Positions 1 through 14,180 are shown, numbered from the stretch's first letter. The stretch is DNA of 64,000 nucleotides from Strongylocentrotus droebachiensis (GCA_035222895.1 JAVYIG010005379.1:1-64000); one strand, 5' to 3'. A program made the numbers and translations. Notes: generated from the sequence alone by a model not told the origin.

Positions 1-91
1 AATATACAACCTAGGTCAGGGCGGATCCAGTCGGCGGCGAGGGAGATGGCCCGATTCGTGAGATTTTTTTGTTTTGTTTTTATTTTTTTAA

Positions 92-162
<71 letters not shown>

Positions 163-850
163 TTTTTTTTTTTTTTTGGGGGGGGGGGAGGGGTAGTTGT
201 TCCAATCATTTTCATCATTAAAGAGACAACAACGACAACAACAGCACCAACAACAAAGGGCTGCAATATTGGCCCTGTCTGAAGTTCCAGTAGTTATTAC
301 AAGATTTCAATGTTGATTTGGAGAATGTGCGTGTGTTTGATGGGGGAGGGGGCGGGGGGGGGGGGGGTCAGACAAGGGGCAGTTCCAGGATTATTGGTAG
401 ACAGGAGGCGAAATCTTCTTTGGACAATGAGGAGTGACAGAGCCCGGGGTGGAACAAGCATGTACATGAACTTTGGCCGCCGGCATCCAACCACCCCCCC
501 CCCCATCTTAAAGGCCCATCTTGAATTCTTTTTAAAATGTGCAATTCGTGGAATTGATCGACAATTTTTAGCTGTCGGCGTTTTTTTTCTCTCGCTCAAA
601 TAGATCTATAAATAATGCTTATTTATTGTCTAAGGAGATCTTGTTGCCTGTGGCATTTACACGAATATACACGAAATATCCCGTATCATCCCCGAATTCC
701 CATGTTCGTATCCGTTGTGTTATAGACCGCTGTGCATCGCTGGATATTCCTGCACGGTTTGTTTGAAAGACGTGCCCAGACTTCAGGCGTAGACACGAAT
801 CAGTGTTTGCTAATCCGAACGGGGCCCCGTTCTAGCATCACCAACATAAT
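1..850 (+). other. No gene; microsatellites
   Basis: (ATT)n at 95-158, a T run and a G run at 163-190, poly(G) at 351-367 and poly(C) at 496-505. The open frames are low complexity. Nothing else recognised to 1080. Confidence 0.7.
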
Positions 851-1079
851 ATTCAAACATGGTGTTCGCTGTTGGTCTTACTTCTATTGTATGTAGACTC
901 AGTGGTATAGCTAAGGGGTGGCCACGGGGCAAGGGGGTGATTGCCCTCGGCTACAAAAAATACAATATACACGACTGTCCTCAAAATACTTTCCCTATTA
1001 AAGGCAATGAAATAAAAGTTATTTATACAGGGGGTCATTTTGCAGGAATTGTGTATCAATTTAGCAAAATAGTTGATGG

Positions 1080-1927
1080 TGATAGTTGCCTGGAATTGTT
1101 ATCTGGGATGGTTAGTTGTCAAGTTAGTTGTCCTATAGGGTATATGTCTTGGAGTTATTGTCTGGGGTAGTTGTCTTGGGGGTAATTGTCCTGAGCAAGT
1201 TGTCCTAAAGGGTATTTGTCTTGGGGTTATTGTCATGGGGGTGTTGTCTTGGGGTTATTGTCCTGAGCAAGTTGTCATGTAGGGTATTTGTCTTGGAGTA
1301 ATTGTCTGGGGAAGTTGTCTTGGGGTAATTGTCCTGAGCAAGTTGTCCTATAGACTATTTGTCTTGGGGTTATTATCTGGGGTAGTTGTATTAGGGTAAA
1401 TGTCCTGAGCAAGTTGTCCTCTATGGTATTTGTCTTGGAATTATTGTCTGGGGTAGTTGCATTGGGGTAAATGTCCTGAGCAAGTTGTCCTCTACGGTAT
1501 TTGTCTTGGGGTTATTAACTGGAGTAGTTGTCTTGGGGTAATTGTCCTGAGCAAGTTATCCTATAGGGTACTTGTCTTGGGGTTATTGTCTGGGGTAGTT
1601 GTCTTGGGGTAATTGTCCTGAGCAAGTTGTCCTCTTGGGTATTTGTCTTGGGGTAATTGTCCTGGGGTAGTTGTCTTGGGGTAATTGTCGTGAGCAAGTT
1701 GTCTTCTACGGTATTTGTCTTGGGGTTATTGTCCTGGGGTAGTTGTCTTGGGGTAGTTGTCCTGAGCAAGTTGTCCTATAGAGTATTTGTCTTGCGGTTA
1801 TTTTCCTGGGGTAGTTGTCTTGGGGTAATTGTCCTGAGCAAGTGATAGGGTATTTGTCTTGGAGTTATTGTCTGGGGTAGTTGTATTGGGGTAATTGTCC
1901 TGAGCAAGTTGTCATTATAGGGTATTT
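1080..1927. repeat. TTGTC-rich satellite, first block
   Basis: Diverged tandem copies of a unit of about 70 bp: TTGTCCTGAGCAAGTTGTCC, a TATAGGGTATTTGTCTTGG part and a TTATTGTCTGGGGTAGTTG part. The array is cut at 1928 by a transposon and resumes at 4176. Short open frames here are by-products of the repeat. Confidence 0.95.
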
Positions 1928-4175
1928 CCCAATAAACAAAATCACGTGAAAATCACGTCAATATCAAGGTATCGACTTGAGGAGAGTTACGTTCTTCAAA
2001 CACCGGACATTTACGTAAATGTGTTAATACGTTTATTGCACTAGGGCACTTAAAACACACGTACACTAAATCACGCAATTGTCACTGCAATATCACCATT
2101 ATAATAACGTGATTATCCCTACCTTGGAGACCATGGTTTGGAAACCTAATACTCCCGTGTTTTTTGGGTTATGAAATTACATCTTCATAAACGAAATTAT
2201 CGCGTCACAGAAACACGTGAAGCGTTAGTGATAGTTTTAGTCAAAATATATGCGTGAAATTCACGTGAATATTACGTCGAAGAGGAAATATATTACTGTA
2301 ACCCGCGTTCAACCCAATAATTACGCAAATGTTACACAATAAATGAACCAAAATAATGACGTTCTCATCCCGTTTCTGAGCATCGTGTTTTGGATCTTCC
2401 ATAATTACGTCCAGGCGCGCCGGAAGCAGTTTGGGATTAGAGGGGTGGGGTTGGGGGGGGGGGGTGGTGGTTGCTAACATCTCAGAGGAGAAAGCTAGTT
2501 GCAACTGGTCCAGTTGATGAACCAGTGAATGCCAACTGGTAACCCCGGAAATTGAAATGGGCTAAATAATCCAGTTGATCCAGACCAGTTAGAATTCAAC
2601 TGGTCTAGCTGAGCCATTAGAACCATTTGGTAAAACTTCCAACCAGTTGAACGGCAACAACACTTCAATACTGTTACGTCTGTATTTCCAATGTAAAGGG
2701 CATTGGTAATAAGTAGACTTACATAATTGTATTAATCGAATTTTTTTCATATACTTGTATTTTATTGAAATTATTTTAGTTCTAGTTAATGTTTTCCTTA
2801 TTCATGTTTAATTAAATGTAATTCATACGAAGTAGCGAAATGTCCTAATAACTGGTAATTTATATTTGTAGTATTTTCGAAATGAATTGCATATAACTAA
2901 ATCATCAGTAATTAAGAAATATGCTGTAAATTCAGATAAATTGTTTAAAAAACATAGATCTGCACGCACCCCATATTCAATATGCAAATTAATTGGTGTC
3001 AGCTGGTTCAACTGGAAACATGCCAACAGTCAGCCAGCAGTCATCAACTGGTGCAACTGGAAATATGCACACAGACCAGTTATCAACTGGTGCAATGAAA
3101 ATATGCCAACAGTCAGTTATCAACTGGTGAAAATAGAAATATGCCAACAGACACGGGATTATCACCACGGAACTTAAATGGTAGCTGTGAAACCATCAAG
3201 ACACCCAAGAATAACTCATTTTTCACACCTGGAAATCACGGAATACCCAGCTTAGATTAATAAGCCGTTTGAGTCACGAGATCATCACCGCGGAACTGCT
3301 GGCAACTTTGACTACCATTTCAAAAGGTGTTTTAAGACACCTGATAATTACTTATTTTTCACACCTAAATATCACGAATTCACAGCTTAGATAAGTAATC
3401 AGTTTTAGCTACGTGATCATCACCAAGAAAGTTATGGTAACTTTGAAACTATTTAAAAAGGTGTTTTAAAACACCTAATAATTACTAATTTTTCACACCT
3501 AAAAGTCACTTATGCCCAGCTTAGATTAATAATCCGTTTGATTCACGAGATCATCACCGCGGAACTGCTGGCAACTTTGACTACCATTTAAATAGGTGTT
3601 TTAAGACACCTAATAATTACTTATTTTTCACACCTAAATATCACGGATTCACAGCTTAGATTAGTAATCAGTTTTAGCTACGTGATCATAACCAAGAAAG
3701 TTATGGTAACTTTGAAACCATTTAAAGAGGTGTGTAAGACACCTCAGAATTACTAATTTAATATAACCAGAGATTCACGGACAGAACAATCAGACGATTA
3801 GCCGGTGTAAGTAACGTGATTATTACCATCAACCTTGGATAACCTGTGAAACCAATCGATTAATGTGCTTACAAGACCAAATAATTACGTATTTATCACC
3901 ACCATCGGTTAACGGACACAAAACTCGTTGCTTGGTCAAGTGGTTATTTGGTCATAAACATGTGATTTACAGAGGTAAGTGGAATCACGTTACTCCAGTC
4001 GCGTGATAAATTGGTGGTTTTTAGGTTAGATGAAAACGTGAACAGGAGTACCTTTTTTGTTGAAATGAAAGCACGTGTCTATAACGTTTAAATTTAGTTC
4101 AAGAGGCACCATACTTTAAAATCACTTAAAATACACTCCCAAAAGAGGTTACTTTTTAGTGTTTTGTTTATTGGG
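1928..4175. mobile_element. 2.25-kb non-autonomous DNA element with CCCAATAAACAAAA terminal inverted repeats
   Basis: It begins CCCAATAAACAAAATCAC and ends with the reverse complement (...GTGTTTTGTTTATTGGG), inside the satellite. The interrupted satellite motif GGGTATTTGTCTTGG is split, with an apparent short TT duplication. The interior has several CACGTGA-type motifs, AACTGG-rich imperfect repeats at about 2490-3130, and diverged units of about 135 bp at 3180-3760 (TAGATTAATAA.CCGTTTGA, ATCATCACC, GGTGTTTTAAGACACC hairpins), pairing as 269-bp periods. No transposase frame was found, so it needs an outside transposase; superfamily unknown. Confidence 0.8.
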
Positions 4176-7100
4176 TTGTCTTGGGTTTATTGTCATGGGG
4201 TGGTTGTCTTGGGGTAATTGTCCTGAGCAAGTGAAAGGGTATTTGTCTTGGAGTTATTGTCTGGGGTAGTTGTATCGGGGTAATTGTCCTGAGCAAGTTG
4301 TCATTATAGGGTATTTGTCTTGGGTTTATTGTCCTGGGGTAGTTGCCTTGGGGTAATTATCCTGAGCAAGTTTTCATATAGGGTATTTGTCTTGGGTTTA
4401 TTGTCATGGGGTGGTTGTCTTGGGGTAATTGTCCTGAGCAAGTGATAGGGTATTTGTCTTGGAGTTATTGTCTGGGGAAGTTGTATTGGGGTCATTGTCC
4501 TGAGCAAGTTGTCATTATAGGGTATTCGTCTTGGTTTTATTGTCATGGGGGTAGTTGTCTTGGGGTTATTGTCCTGAGCAAGTGATAGGGTATTTGTCTT
4601 GGAGTTATTGTCTGGGGTAGTTGTATTGGGGTAATTGTCCTGAGGAAGTTGTCCTCTAGGGTATTTGCCTTGGAGTTATTGTCTGGGGTAGTTGTCTTGT
4701 GGAAGTTGTCCTGAGCAAGTTGTCCTAAAGGGTATTTGTCTTGGAGTTATTGTCCTGGGTTAGTTGTCATGGGGTAATTGTCCTGAGCAAGTTGCCCTAA
4801 AGGGTATTTGTCTTGGGGTTATTGTCCTGCATGGGGTAGTTGTCTTGGGGTTATTGTCCTGAGCAAGTGATAGGGTATTTGTCTTGGAGTTATTGTCTGT
4901 GATAGTTGTCTTGAGCAAGTTGTCCTCAGCAAGTTGTCCTATAGAGTATTTGTCTTGCGGTTATTTTCCTGGGGTAGTTGTCTTGGGGTAATTGTCCTGA
5001 GCAAGTGATAGGGTATTTGTCTTGGAGTTATTGTCTGGGGTAGTTGTATTGGCGTAATTGTCCTGAGCAAGTTGTCATTATAGGGTATTTGTCTTGGGTT
5101 TATTGTCATGGGGTGGTTGTCTTGGGGTTATTGTCCTGAGCAAGTGATAGGGTATTTGTCTTGGAGTTATTGTCTGGGGTAGTTGTATTGGGGTAATTGT
5201 CCTGAGGAAGTTGTCCTCTAGGGTATTTGCCTTGGAGTTATTGTCTGGGGTAGTTGTATTGTGGAAGTTGTCCTGAGCAAGTTGTCCTTAAGGGTATTTG
5301 TCTTGGAGTTATTGTCCTGGGTTAGTTGTCATGGGGTAATTGTCCTGAGCAAGTTGCCCTAAAGGGTATTTGTCTTGGGGTTATTGTCCTGCATGGGGTA
5401 GTTGTCTTGGGGTAATTGTCCTGAGCAAGTGATAGGGTATTTGTCTTGGAGTTATTGTCTGGAATAGTTGTCTTGAGCAAGTTGTCCTGAGCAAGTTGTC
5501 CTATAGAGTATTTGTCTTGCGGTTATTTTCCTGGGGGTAGTTGTCTTGGGGTAATTGTCCTGAGCAAGTGATAGGGTATTTGTCTTGGAGTTATTGTCTG
5601 GGGTAGTTGTATTGGGGTAATTGTCCTGAGCAAGTTGTCATTATAGGGTATTTGTCTTGGGTTTATTGTCATGGGGTGGTTGTCTTGGGGTTATTGTCCT
5701 GAGCAAGTGATAGGGTATTTGTCTTGGAGTTATTGTCTGGGGTAGTTGTATTGGGGTAATTGTCCTGAGGAAGTTGTCCTCTAGGGTATTTGCCTTGGAG
5801 TTATTGTCTGGGGTAGTTGTCTTGTGGAAGTTGTCCTGAGCAAGTTGTCCTAAAGGGTATTTGTCTTGGAGTTATTGTCCTGGGTTAGTTGTCATGGGGT
5901 AATTGTCCTGAGCAAGTTGCCCTAAAGGGTATTTGTCTTGGGGTTATTGTCCTGCATGGGGTAGTTGTCTTGGGGTTATTGTCCTGAGCAAGTGATAGGG
6001 TATTTGTCTTGGAGTTATTGTCTGGGATAGTTGTCTTGAGCAAGTTGTCCTGAGCAAGTTGTCCTATAGAGTATTTGTCTTGCGGTTATTTTCCTGGGGT
6101 AGTTGTCTTGGGGTAATTGTCCTGAGCAAGTGATAGGGTATTTGTCTTGGAGTTATTGTCTGGGGTAGTTGTATTGGGGTAATTGTCCTGAGCAAGTTGT
6201 CATTATAGGGTATTTGTCTTTGGTTTATTGTCATGGGGTGGTTGTCTTGGGGTAATTGTCCTGAGCAAGTGAAAGGGTATTTGTCTTGGAGTTATTGTCT
6301 GGGGTAGTTGTATTGGGGTAAATGTCCTGAGCAAGTTGTCCTCTACGGTATTTGTCTTGGGGTTATTAACTGGAGTAGTTGTCTTGGGGTAATTGTCCTG
6401 AGCAAGTTATCCTATAGGGTACTTGTCTTGGGGTTATTGTCTGGGGTAGTTGTCTTGGGGTAATTGTCCTGAGCAAGTTGTCCTATAGGGTATTTGTCTT
6501 GGGGTTATAGTCTGGGGTAGTTGTCTTGGGGTAATTGTCCTGAGCAAGTTGTCCTCTAGGGTATTTGTCTTGGGGTAATTGTCCTGGGGTAGTTGTCTTG
6601 GGGTAATTGTCGTGAGCAAGTTTTCATATAGGGTATTTGTCTTGGGTTTATTGTCATGGGGTGGTTGTCTTGGGGTAATTGTCCTGAGCAAGTTGTCCTC
6701 TACGGTATTTGTCTTGGGGTTATTAACTGGAGTAGTTGTCTTGGGGTAATTGTCCTGAGCAAGTTATCCTATAGGGTACTTGTCTTGGGGTTATTGTCTG
6801 GGGTAGTTGTCTTGGGGTAATTGTCCTGAGCAAGTTGTCCTATAGGGTATTTGTCTTGGGGTTATTGTCATGGGGGTGTTGTCTTGGGGTTATTGTCCTG
6901 AGCAAGTTGTCATGTAGGGTATTTGTCTTGGAGTCATTGTCTGGGGTAGTTGTCTTGGGGTAATTGTCCTGAGCAAGTTGTCCTATAGACTATTTGTCTT
7001 GGGGTTATTATCTGGGGTAGTTGTATTAGGGTAAATGTCCTGAGCAAGTTGTCCTCTATGGTATTTGTCTTGGAATTATTGTCTGGGGTAGTTGTTTTGG

Positions 7101-10100
7101 GGTAAATGTCCTGAGCAAGTTGTCCTCTACGGTATTTGTCTTGGGGTTATTAACTGGAGTAGTTGTCTTGGGGTAATTGTCCTGAGCAAGTTATCCTATA
7201 GGGTACTTGTCTTGGGGTTATTGTCTGGGGTAGTTGTCCTGGGGTAATTGTCCTGAGGAAGTTGTCCTATAGGGTATTTGTCTTGGGGTTATAGTCTGGG
7301 GTAGTTGTCTTGGGGTAATTGTCCTGAGCAAGTTGTCCTCTAGGGTATTTGTCTTGGGGTAATTGTCCTGGGGTAGTTGTCTTCGGGTAATTGTCGTGAG
7401 CAAGTTGTCCTCTACGGTATTTGTCTCGGGGTTATTGTCCTGGGGTAGTTGTCTTGGGGTAGTTGTCTTGAGCAAGTTGTCCTATAGAGTATTTGTCTTG
7501 CGGTTATTTTCCTGGGGTAGTTGTCTTGGGGTAATTGTCCTGAGCAAGTGATAGGGTAATTGTCTTGGAGTTATTGTCTGGGGTAGTTGTATTGGGGTAA
7601 TTGTCCTGAGCAAGTTGTCATTATAGGGTATTTGTCTTGGGTTTATTGTCATGGGGTGGTTGTCTTGGGGTTATTGTCCTGAGCAAGTGATAGGGTATTT
7701 GTCTTGGAGTTATTGTCTGGGATAGTTGTCTTGAGCAAGTTGTCCTGAGCAAGTTGTCCTATAGAGTATTTGTCTTGCGGTTATTTTCCTGGGGTAGTTG
7801 TCTTGGGGTAATTGTCCTGAGCAAGTGATAGGGTAATTGTCTTGGAGTTATTGTCTGGGGTAGTTGTATTGGGGTAATTGTCCTGAGCAAGTTGTCATTA
7901 TAGGGTATTTGTCTTGGGTTTATTGTCATGGGGTGGTTGTCTTGGGGTTATTGTCCTGAGCAAGTGATAGGGTATTTGTCTTGGAGTTATTGTCTGGGGT
8001 AGTTGTATTGGGGTAATTGTCCTGAGGAAGTTGTCCTCTAGGGTATTTGCCTTGGAGTTATTGTCTGGGGTAGTTGTCTTGTGGAAGTTGTCCTGAGCAA
8101 GTTGTCCTAAAGGGTATTTGTCTTGGAGTTATTGTCCTGGGTTAGTTGTCATGGGGTAATTGTCCTGAGCAAGTTGCCCTAAAGGGTATTTGTCTTGGGG
8201 TTATTGTCCTGCATGGGGTAGTTGTCTTGGGGTTATTGTCCTGAGCAAGTGATAGGGTATTTGTCTTGGAGTTATTGTCTGGAATAGTTGTCTTGAGCAA
8301 GTTGTCCTGAGCAAGTTGTCCTATAGAGTATTTGTCTTGCGGTTATTTTCCTGGGGTAGTTGTCTTGGGGTAATTGTCCTGAGCAAGTGATAGGGTATTT
8401 GTCTTGGAGTTATTGTCTGGGGTAGTTGTATTGGGGTAATTGTCCTGAGCAAGTTGTCATTATAGGGTATTTGTCTTGGGTTTATTGTCATGGGGTGGTT
8501 GTCTTGGGGTTATTGTCCTGAGCAAGTGATAGGGTATTTGTCTTGGAGTTATTGTCTGGGGTAGTTGTCCTGTGGAAGTTGTCCTGAGGAAGTTGTCCTC
8601 TAGGGTATTTGCCTTGGAGTTATTGTCTGGGGTAGTTGTCCTGTGGAAGTTGTCCTGAGCAAGTTGTCCTAAAGGGTATTTGTCTTGGAGTTATTGTCCT
8701 GGGTTAGTTGTCATGGGGTAATTGTCCTGAGCAAGTTGCCCTAAAGGGTATTTGTCTTGGGGTTATTGTCCTACATGGGGTAGTTGTCTTGGGGTTATTG
8801 TCCTGAGCAAGTGATAGGGTATTTGTCTTGGAGTTATTGTCTGGGATAGTTGTCTTGAGCAAGTTGTCCTGAGCAAGTTGTCCTATAGAGTATTTGTCTT
8901 TGGTTTATTGTCATGGGGTGGTTGTCTTGGGGTAATTGTCCTGAGCAAGTGAAAGGTTATTTGTCTTGGAGTTATTGTCTGGGGTAGTTGTATTGGGGTA
9001 AATGTCCTGAGCAAGTTGTCCTCTACGGTATTTGTCTTGGGGTTATTAACTGGAGTAGTTGTCTTGGGGTAATTGTCCTGAGCAAGTTATCCTATAGGGT
9101 ACTTGTCTTGGGGTTATTGTCTGGGGTAGTTGTCTTGGGGTAATTGTCCTGAGCAAGTTGTCCTATAGGGTATTTGTCTTGGGGTTATAGTCTGGGGTAG
9201 TTGTCTTGGGGTAATTGTCCTGAGCAAGTTGTCCTCTAGGGTATTTGTCTTGGGGTAATTGTCCTGGGGTAGTTGTCTTGGGGTAATTGTCGTGAGCAAG
9301 TTTTCATATAGGGTATTTGTCTTGGGTTTATTGTCATGGGGTGGTTGTCTTGGGGTAATTGTCCTGAGCAAGTTGTCCTCTACGGTATTTGTCTTGGGGT
9401 TATTAACTGGAGTAGTTGTCTTGGGGTAATTATCCTGAGCAAGTTATCCTATAGGGTACTTGTCTTGGGGTTATTGTCTGGGGTAGTTGTCTTGGGGTAA
9501 TTGTCCTGAGCAAGTTGTCCTATAGGGTATTTGTCTTGGGGTTATTGTCATGGGGGTGTTGTCTTGGGGTTATTGTCCTGAGCAAGTTGTCATGTAGGGT
9601 ATTTGTCTTGGAGTCATTGTCTGGGGTAGTTGTCTTGGGGTAATTGTCCTGAGCAAGTTGTCCTATAGACTATTTGTCTTGGGGTTATTATCTGGGGTAG
9701 TTGTATTAGGGTAAATGTCCTGAGCAAGTTGTCCTCTATGGTATTTGTCTTGGAATTATTGTCTGGGGTAGTTGTATTGGGGTAAATGTCCTGAGCAAGT
9801 TGTCCTCTACGGTATTTGTCTTGGGGTTATTAACTGGAGTAGTTGTCTTGGGGTAATTGTCCTGAGCAAGTTATCCTATAGGGTACTTGTCTTGGGGTTA
9901 TTGTCTGGGGTAGTTGTCTTGGGGTAATTGTCCTGAGCAAGTTGTCCTATAGGGTATTTGTCTTGGGGTTATAGTCTGGGGTAGTTGTCTTGGGGTAATT
10001 GTCCTGAGCAAGTTGTCCTCTAGGGTATTTGTCTTGGGGTAATTGTCCTGGGGTAGTTGTCTTGGGGTAATTGTCGTGAGCAAGTTGTCCTCTACGATAT

Positions 10101-11500
10101 TTGTCTCGGGGTTATTGTCCTGGGGTAGTTGTCTTGGGGTAGTTGTCTTGAGCAAGTTGTCCTATAGAGTATTTGTCTTGCGGTTATTTTCCTGGGGTAG
10201 TTGTCTTGGGGTAATTGTCCTGAGCAAGTGATAGGGTATTTGTCTTGGGGTTATTGTCTGGGGTAGTTGTATTGGGGTAATTGTCCTGAGCAAGTTGTCA
10301 TTATAGGGTATTTGTCTTGGGTTTATTGTCATGGGGTGGTTGTCTTGGGGTAATTGTCCTGAGCAAGTGAAAGGGTATTTGTCTTGGAGTTATTGTCTGG
10401 GGTAGTTGTATCGGGGTAATTGTCCTGAGCAAGTTGTCATTATAGGGTATTTGTCTTGGGTTTATTGTCCTGGGGTAGTTGCCTTGGGGTAATTATCCTG
10501 AGCAAGTTTTCATATATGGTATTTGTCTTGGGTTTATTGTCATGGGGTGGTTGTCTTGGGGTAATTGTCCTGAGCAAGTGATAGGGTATTTGTCTTGGAG
10601 TTATTGTCTGGGGAAGTTGTATTGGGGTCATTGTCCTGAGCAAGTTGTCATTATAGGGTATTCGTCTTGGTTTTATTGTCATGGGGGGTAGTTGTCTTGG
10701 GGTTATTGTCCTAAGCAAGTGATAGGGTATTCGTCTTGGAGTTATTGTCTGGGGTAGTTGTATTGGGGTAATTGTCCTGAGGAAGTTGTCCTCTAGGGTA
10801 TTTGCCTTGGAGTTATTGTCTGGGGTAGTTGTCTTGTGGAAGTTGTCCTGAGCAAGTTGTCCTAAAGGGTATTTGTCTTGGAGTTATTGTCCTGGGTTAG
10901 TTGTTATGGGGTAATTGTCCTGAGCAAGTTGCCCTAAAGGGTATTTGTCTTGGAGTTATTGTCTGGGGTAGTTGTATTGGGGTAATTGTCCTGAGCAAGT
11001 TTCCCTATAGGCTATTTGTCTTGGGGTTATTGTCTGGGGAAGTTGTATTGGGGTAAATGTCATGAAAAAGTTGTCCCATAGGGTATTTGTCTTGGAGTTA
11101 TTGTCCTGGGGGTAGTTGTCTTGGGGTAATTGTCCTGAGCAAGTGATAGGGTATTTGTCTTGGAGTTATTGTCTGGGGTAGTTGTATTGGGGTAATTGTC
11201 CTGAGCAAGTTGTCATTATAGGGTATTTGTCTTGGGGTTATTTTCCTGGGGTAGTTGTCTGGGGGAGTTGTATAGAAGTAATTGTCCTGAAGAAGTTGTC
11301 CTATACGGTATTTTCTTGGGGTTACTGTCTGGGGTAGTTGTCTTGGGGTAATTGTCCTGAGCAAGTTGTCCTATACACCTGTATATACGGTATTTTCTTG
11401 GGGTTATTGTCTGGGGTAGTTTTCGTAGGGGTAGTTGTTTTGAGCAGGTTTTCCTAGGGGGTAGTTATCTCGAGTAATTGTCTAAGGTATGTATACAGGT
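4176..11500. repeat. TTGTC-rich satellite, main block with higher-order periods
   Basis: Same unit as 1080-1927. The variant TGTCTTGCGGTTATTTTCC recurs at 4951, 5513, 6076, 7494, 7771 and 8334, spacing close to 563 bp within each run. A larger period of 2680 bp links identical runs: for example 6434-6691 repeats at 9114-9371 and 7218-7475 at 9898-10155. Copies are highly similar inside the array and decay from about 11240 to 11500, typical of unequal exchange with a degenerate edge. Confidence 0.95.
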
Positions 11501-11639
11501 GGTTATGATCCGAAAGCAGTTGTCGGTGGATGAAAATTAACAAAACCATCGATGAGGGACCTCACGTATTATCTTATATTCATGTTCCTGCTTCCTTTCT
11601 ACCCCCCCCCCCCTCTGTCTCTTTCTATCTCTCTTAACT

Positions 11640-14178
11640 AATTAATAACTCAAATGTCAAAAATGTCATTATTGGATTAAATTATAGACCACCTGACTCT
11701 TATTATGAATTATTCTGTGACGAACTGGATTTTTATCTTCATAAAAAAGGGGATGAAAATAAACATTTTTTTTGTTTATCCTTGGTGAGTTTAACATCAA
11801 CTTCTCCCTCACATCTGATAACAGTAACTCAACCAATTGTATGCAGTTGATGCACTCATGCGGCTATTTTTCGATTATTAATAAACCCACCAGAATAAAT
11901 TCACATTTATCAGCTCAGAATGACAATATTTTTTTAAACGTACATAATAACAAAACCATCGGTGGAATATTGTGTACTGAAGTTTCCGATCACCTACCCA
12001 TATTTTTAACTTGTGAATGCAAACTATGTTGCCCTGAATCATTAATTTGATGAGCTTATAAATTATATCGCAAAGAATCAAAACGTAATATAGAATTGCC
12101 GAAACAGGGTTTATTTTTTTAGAGGGATGGTATGATGTATATAATGTAATTGATGTCAATACCGCATATACAAATTTTAGTAACAGATTGCAATTTCATT
12201 ATGAAAAGAATATCCCTTTAGGCAAATTGAAAAATAAGCGAAATAAACCTAGGAATCCTTGGATAACGAAAGGTTTATTGAAATCAATAAAAACACGCAA
12301 CCTCTACAAATTACATTTACGCAATCTAACTGACTCTAACCTTAACATATGTAACATTTATCGCAAAAAATTAACAAAACAAATCCGTACATCCCGTAGA
12401 TTGCATTTTTTGTAATATAAAAAAGGCCATTTCAAACACTAATGGAACTTAGAAAATCATCAAAGAGGATATGGGGGGGGGGGAACAGATCCCCCACCCA
12501 CGGATAGTAAAATGGCACTTAAATACATGAGCCTAATCTTCGTGCAAATTCCTTTAATTCATTTTTTACGAATATCGGCCCTGAACTCGCCAGCAAAATT
12601 AATAGATCTCACGCTCACTTTCAAATTAAAACCAAGAGTCTCTCTTTTAAACCCGACAAATCCTCGCGAAATTACCCAATATCTTTAAAACTCTAAATCT
12701 ACCGGTTTCGATAAAATAAGTATGTCTCTCCTAAAAGATATAATGTATCAAGTTGCAAAGCCTTTAACTCACATATTTAATCACTCGTTATCACAAGGTG
12801 TTTTCCCTGATGTATTAAAAATAGCTAAAGTCAATCCCATTCTGAAAAAAGATGATCCCCACGAAATTGGTAATTATCGTCCAATTTCCCTACCTTGAAG
12901 TATATCCAAAGTATTAGAAAAAAAATAGTTCATAATAGGCTACATAAATTTATCACTAAATACAAAATACTCAATTTAAATCAATATGGCTTCAGGAAAA
13001 ATTACTCAACTAACCTAGCATTAATTCAAATTTATGACAAAATTACAAGTGCCATAAACAAAGAACATGTTATAAGTATATTCTGTGACTTGAGTAAAGC
13101 ATTCGATACGCTCAATCACGCTATTCTACTCTCCAAAACTCAGTCATTATGGCATTCGGGGTCAGCCACTATTATGGTTTCAAGATTATTTAACAAACAG
13201 AAGACAATATGTGACATTGAAAACTTATGATTCTGATCCTCTTTTAATTTAATGCGGTGTTCTTCAAGGATCCATCTTAGGTCCACTATTATTTCTTCTT
13301 TATGTAAATGTTATTATCAATACTTCCCCCTTCTTTCCTTTATCTTATTTGCCGATGACACAAATATCTTTTATCGTCATAAAGACCTTAATTCTTTAAA
13401 CAATACTTTGAATTATGAAATTAACAAAGTATCAAAATGGTTCAAGCCCAATAAACTTTCTTTTAATACAAAAAAGACCAACTTCATGTATTTTAAACAT
13501 CATTCTCATAAATACAGAAACACCGATATATCAAAATCAATGATATGCTACTAGAGATGAAAACTAAGTCCGAGTTTTGGGGAGTACTTATAGATGATAC
13601 TTTGACTTAGAATGAGCATTTACACCACGTTACAATGTGCATTTCCAAAAATAATCTCCAAGCTAAAGTTTCTTCTACCCCATGCAACCTTATTCCTACT
13701 CTATAATACGCTAGTTCTCCCGTATATAACATATTGTAATATTGTACGGGCAAATTGTGGTTCGACAAAAATTAATTCTATTTTTAAACTGCAAAAGAAA
13801 GCCACACGTATTTGTACAGGTTCGCATTTCTTAGCTCACACTGATCCTTTTTTCTATAAACTTAAAACACTAAAAAAAAATAGATTTGAACACCATTCAA
13901 TAGCAGTCATTAAGTACATTAATAATCAACTTCCACCACCTTTTGATAACATATTCAGATTTAGTAGTTCTGTTTATTCGTACCCTACTCGCATATCTGG
14001 AAACTTTCATCTTACAAATCCCAAATTATCAATAACACACACATCTGTTAGACATTCTGGTCCGGACATTTGGAATACTTTTCCCGACAAACTAAAGTCT
14101 TGTTCAACCATTTACTCCTTAAAAGCTACACTTAAACGACAAATAATACAATCATACGCTCCCCACCCTTTTAATTAG
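11640..14178 (+). pseudogene. Dead non-LTR retrotransposon (LINE; CR1/L2/Jockey-like)
   Basis: Broken pieces of a retrotransposon ORF in shifting frames. Endonuclease part: NVIIGLNYRPPDS (about 11660), ILGEFNINF (11775; a GDFN-type motif), SDHLPIFL (about 11990). Reverse transcriptase part: NYRPISLP (12880), ISIFCDLSKAFDTLNHAILL (13070), GVLQGSILGPLLF (about 13258), LFADDTNIFY (13350; active-site ADD). C-terminal part 13612-14178: VRHSGPDIWNTFPDKL and a basic tail. Several stops and frameshifts (for example before 12900, 13230 and 13555) make it inactive. The 5' end is missing. It ends directly at a mariner-type MITE. Confidence 0.88.
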
Positions 14179-14180
14179 TA

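Noticed and set aside
1515-11364. Thr/Pro/Gln-rich repeat frames in the satellite
   Set aside because: By-products of the TTGTC unit; identical frames recur with each higher-order copy.
1080-11500. CRISPR-like array
   Set aside because: Repeats are contiguous with no unique spacers, and the window is clearly eukaryotic.
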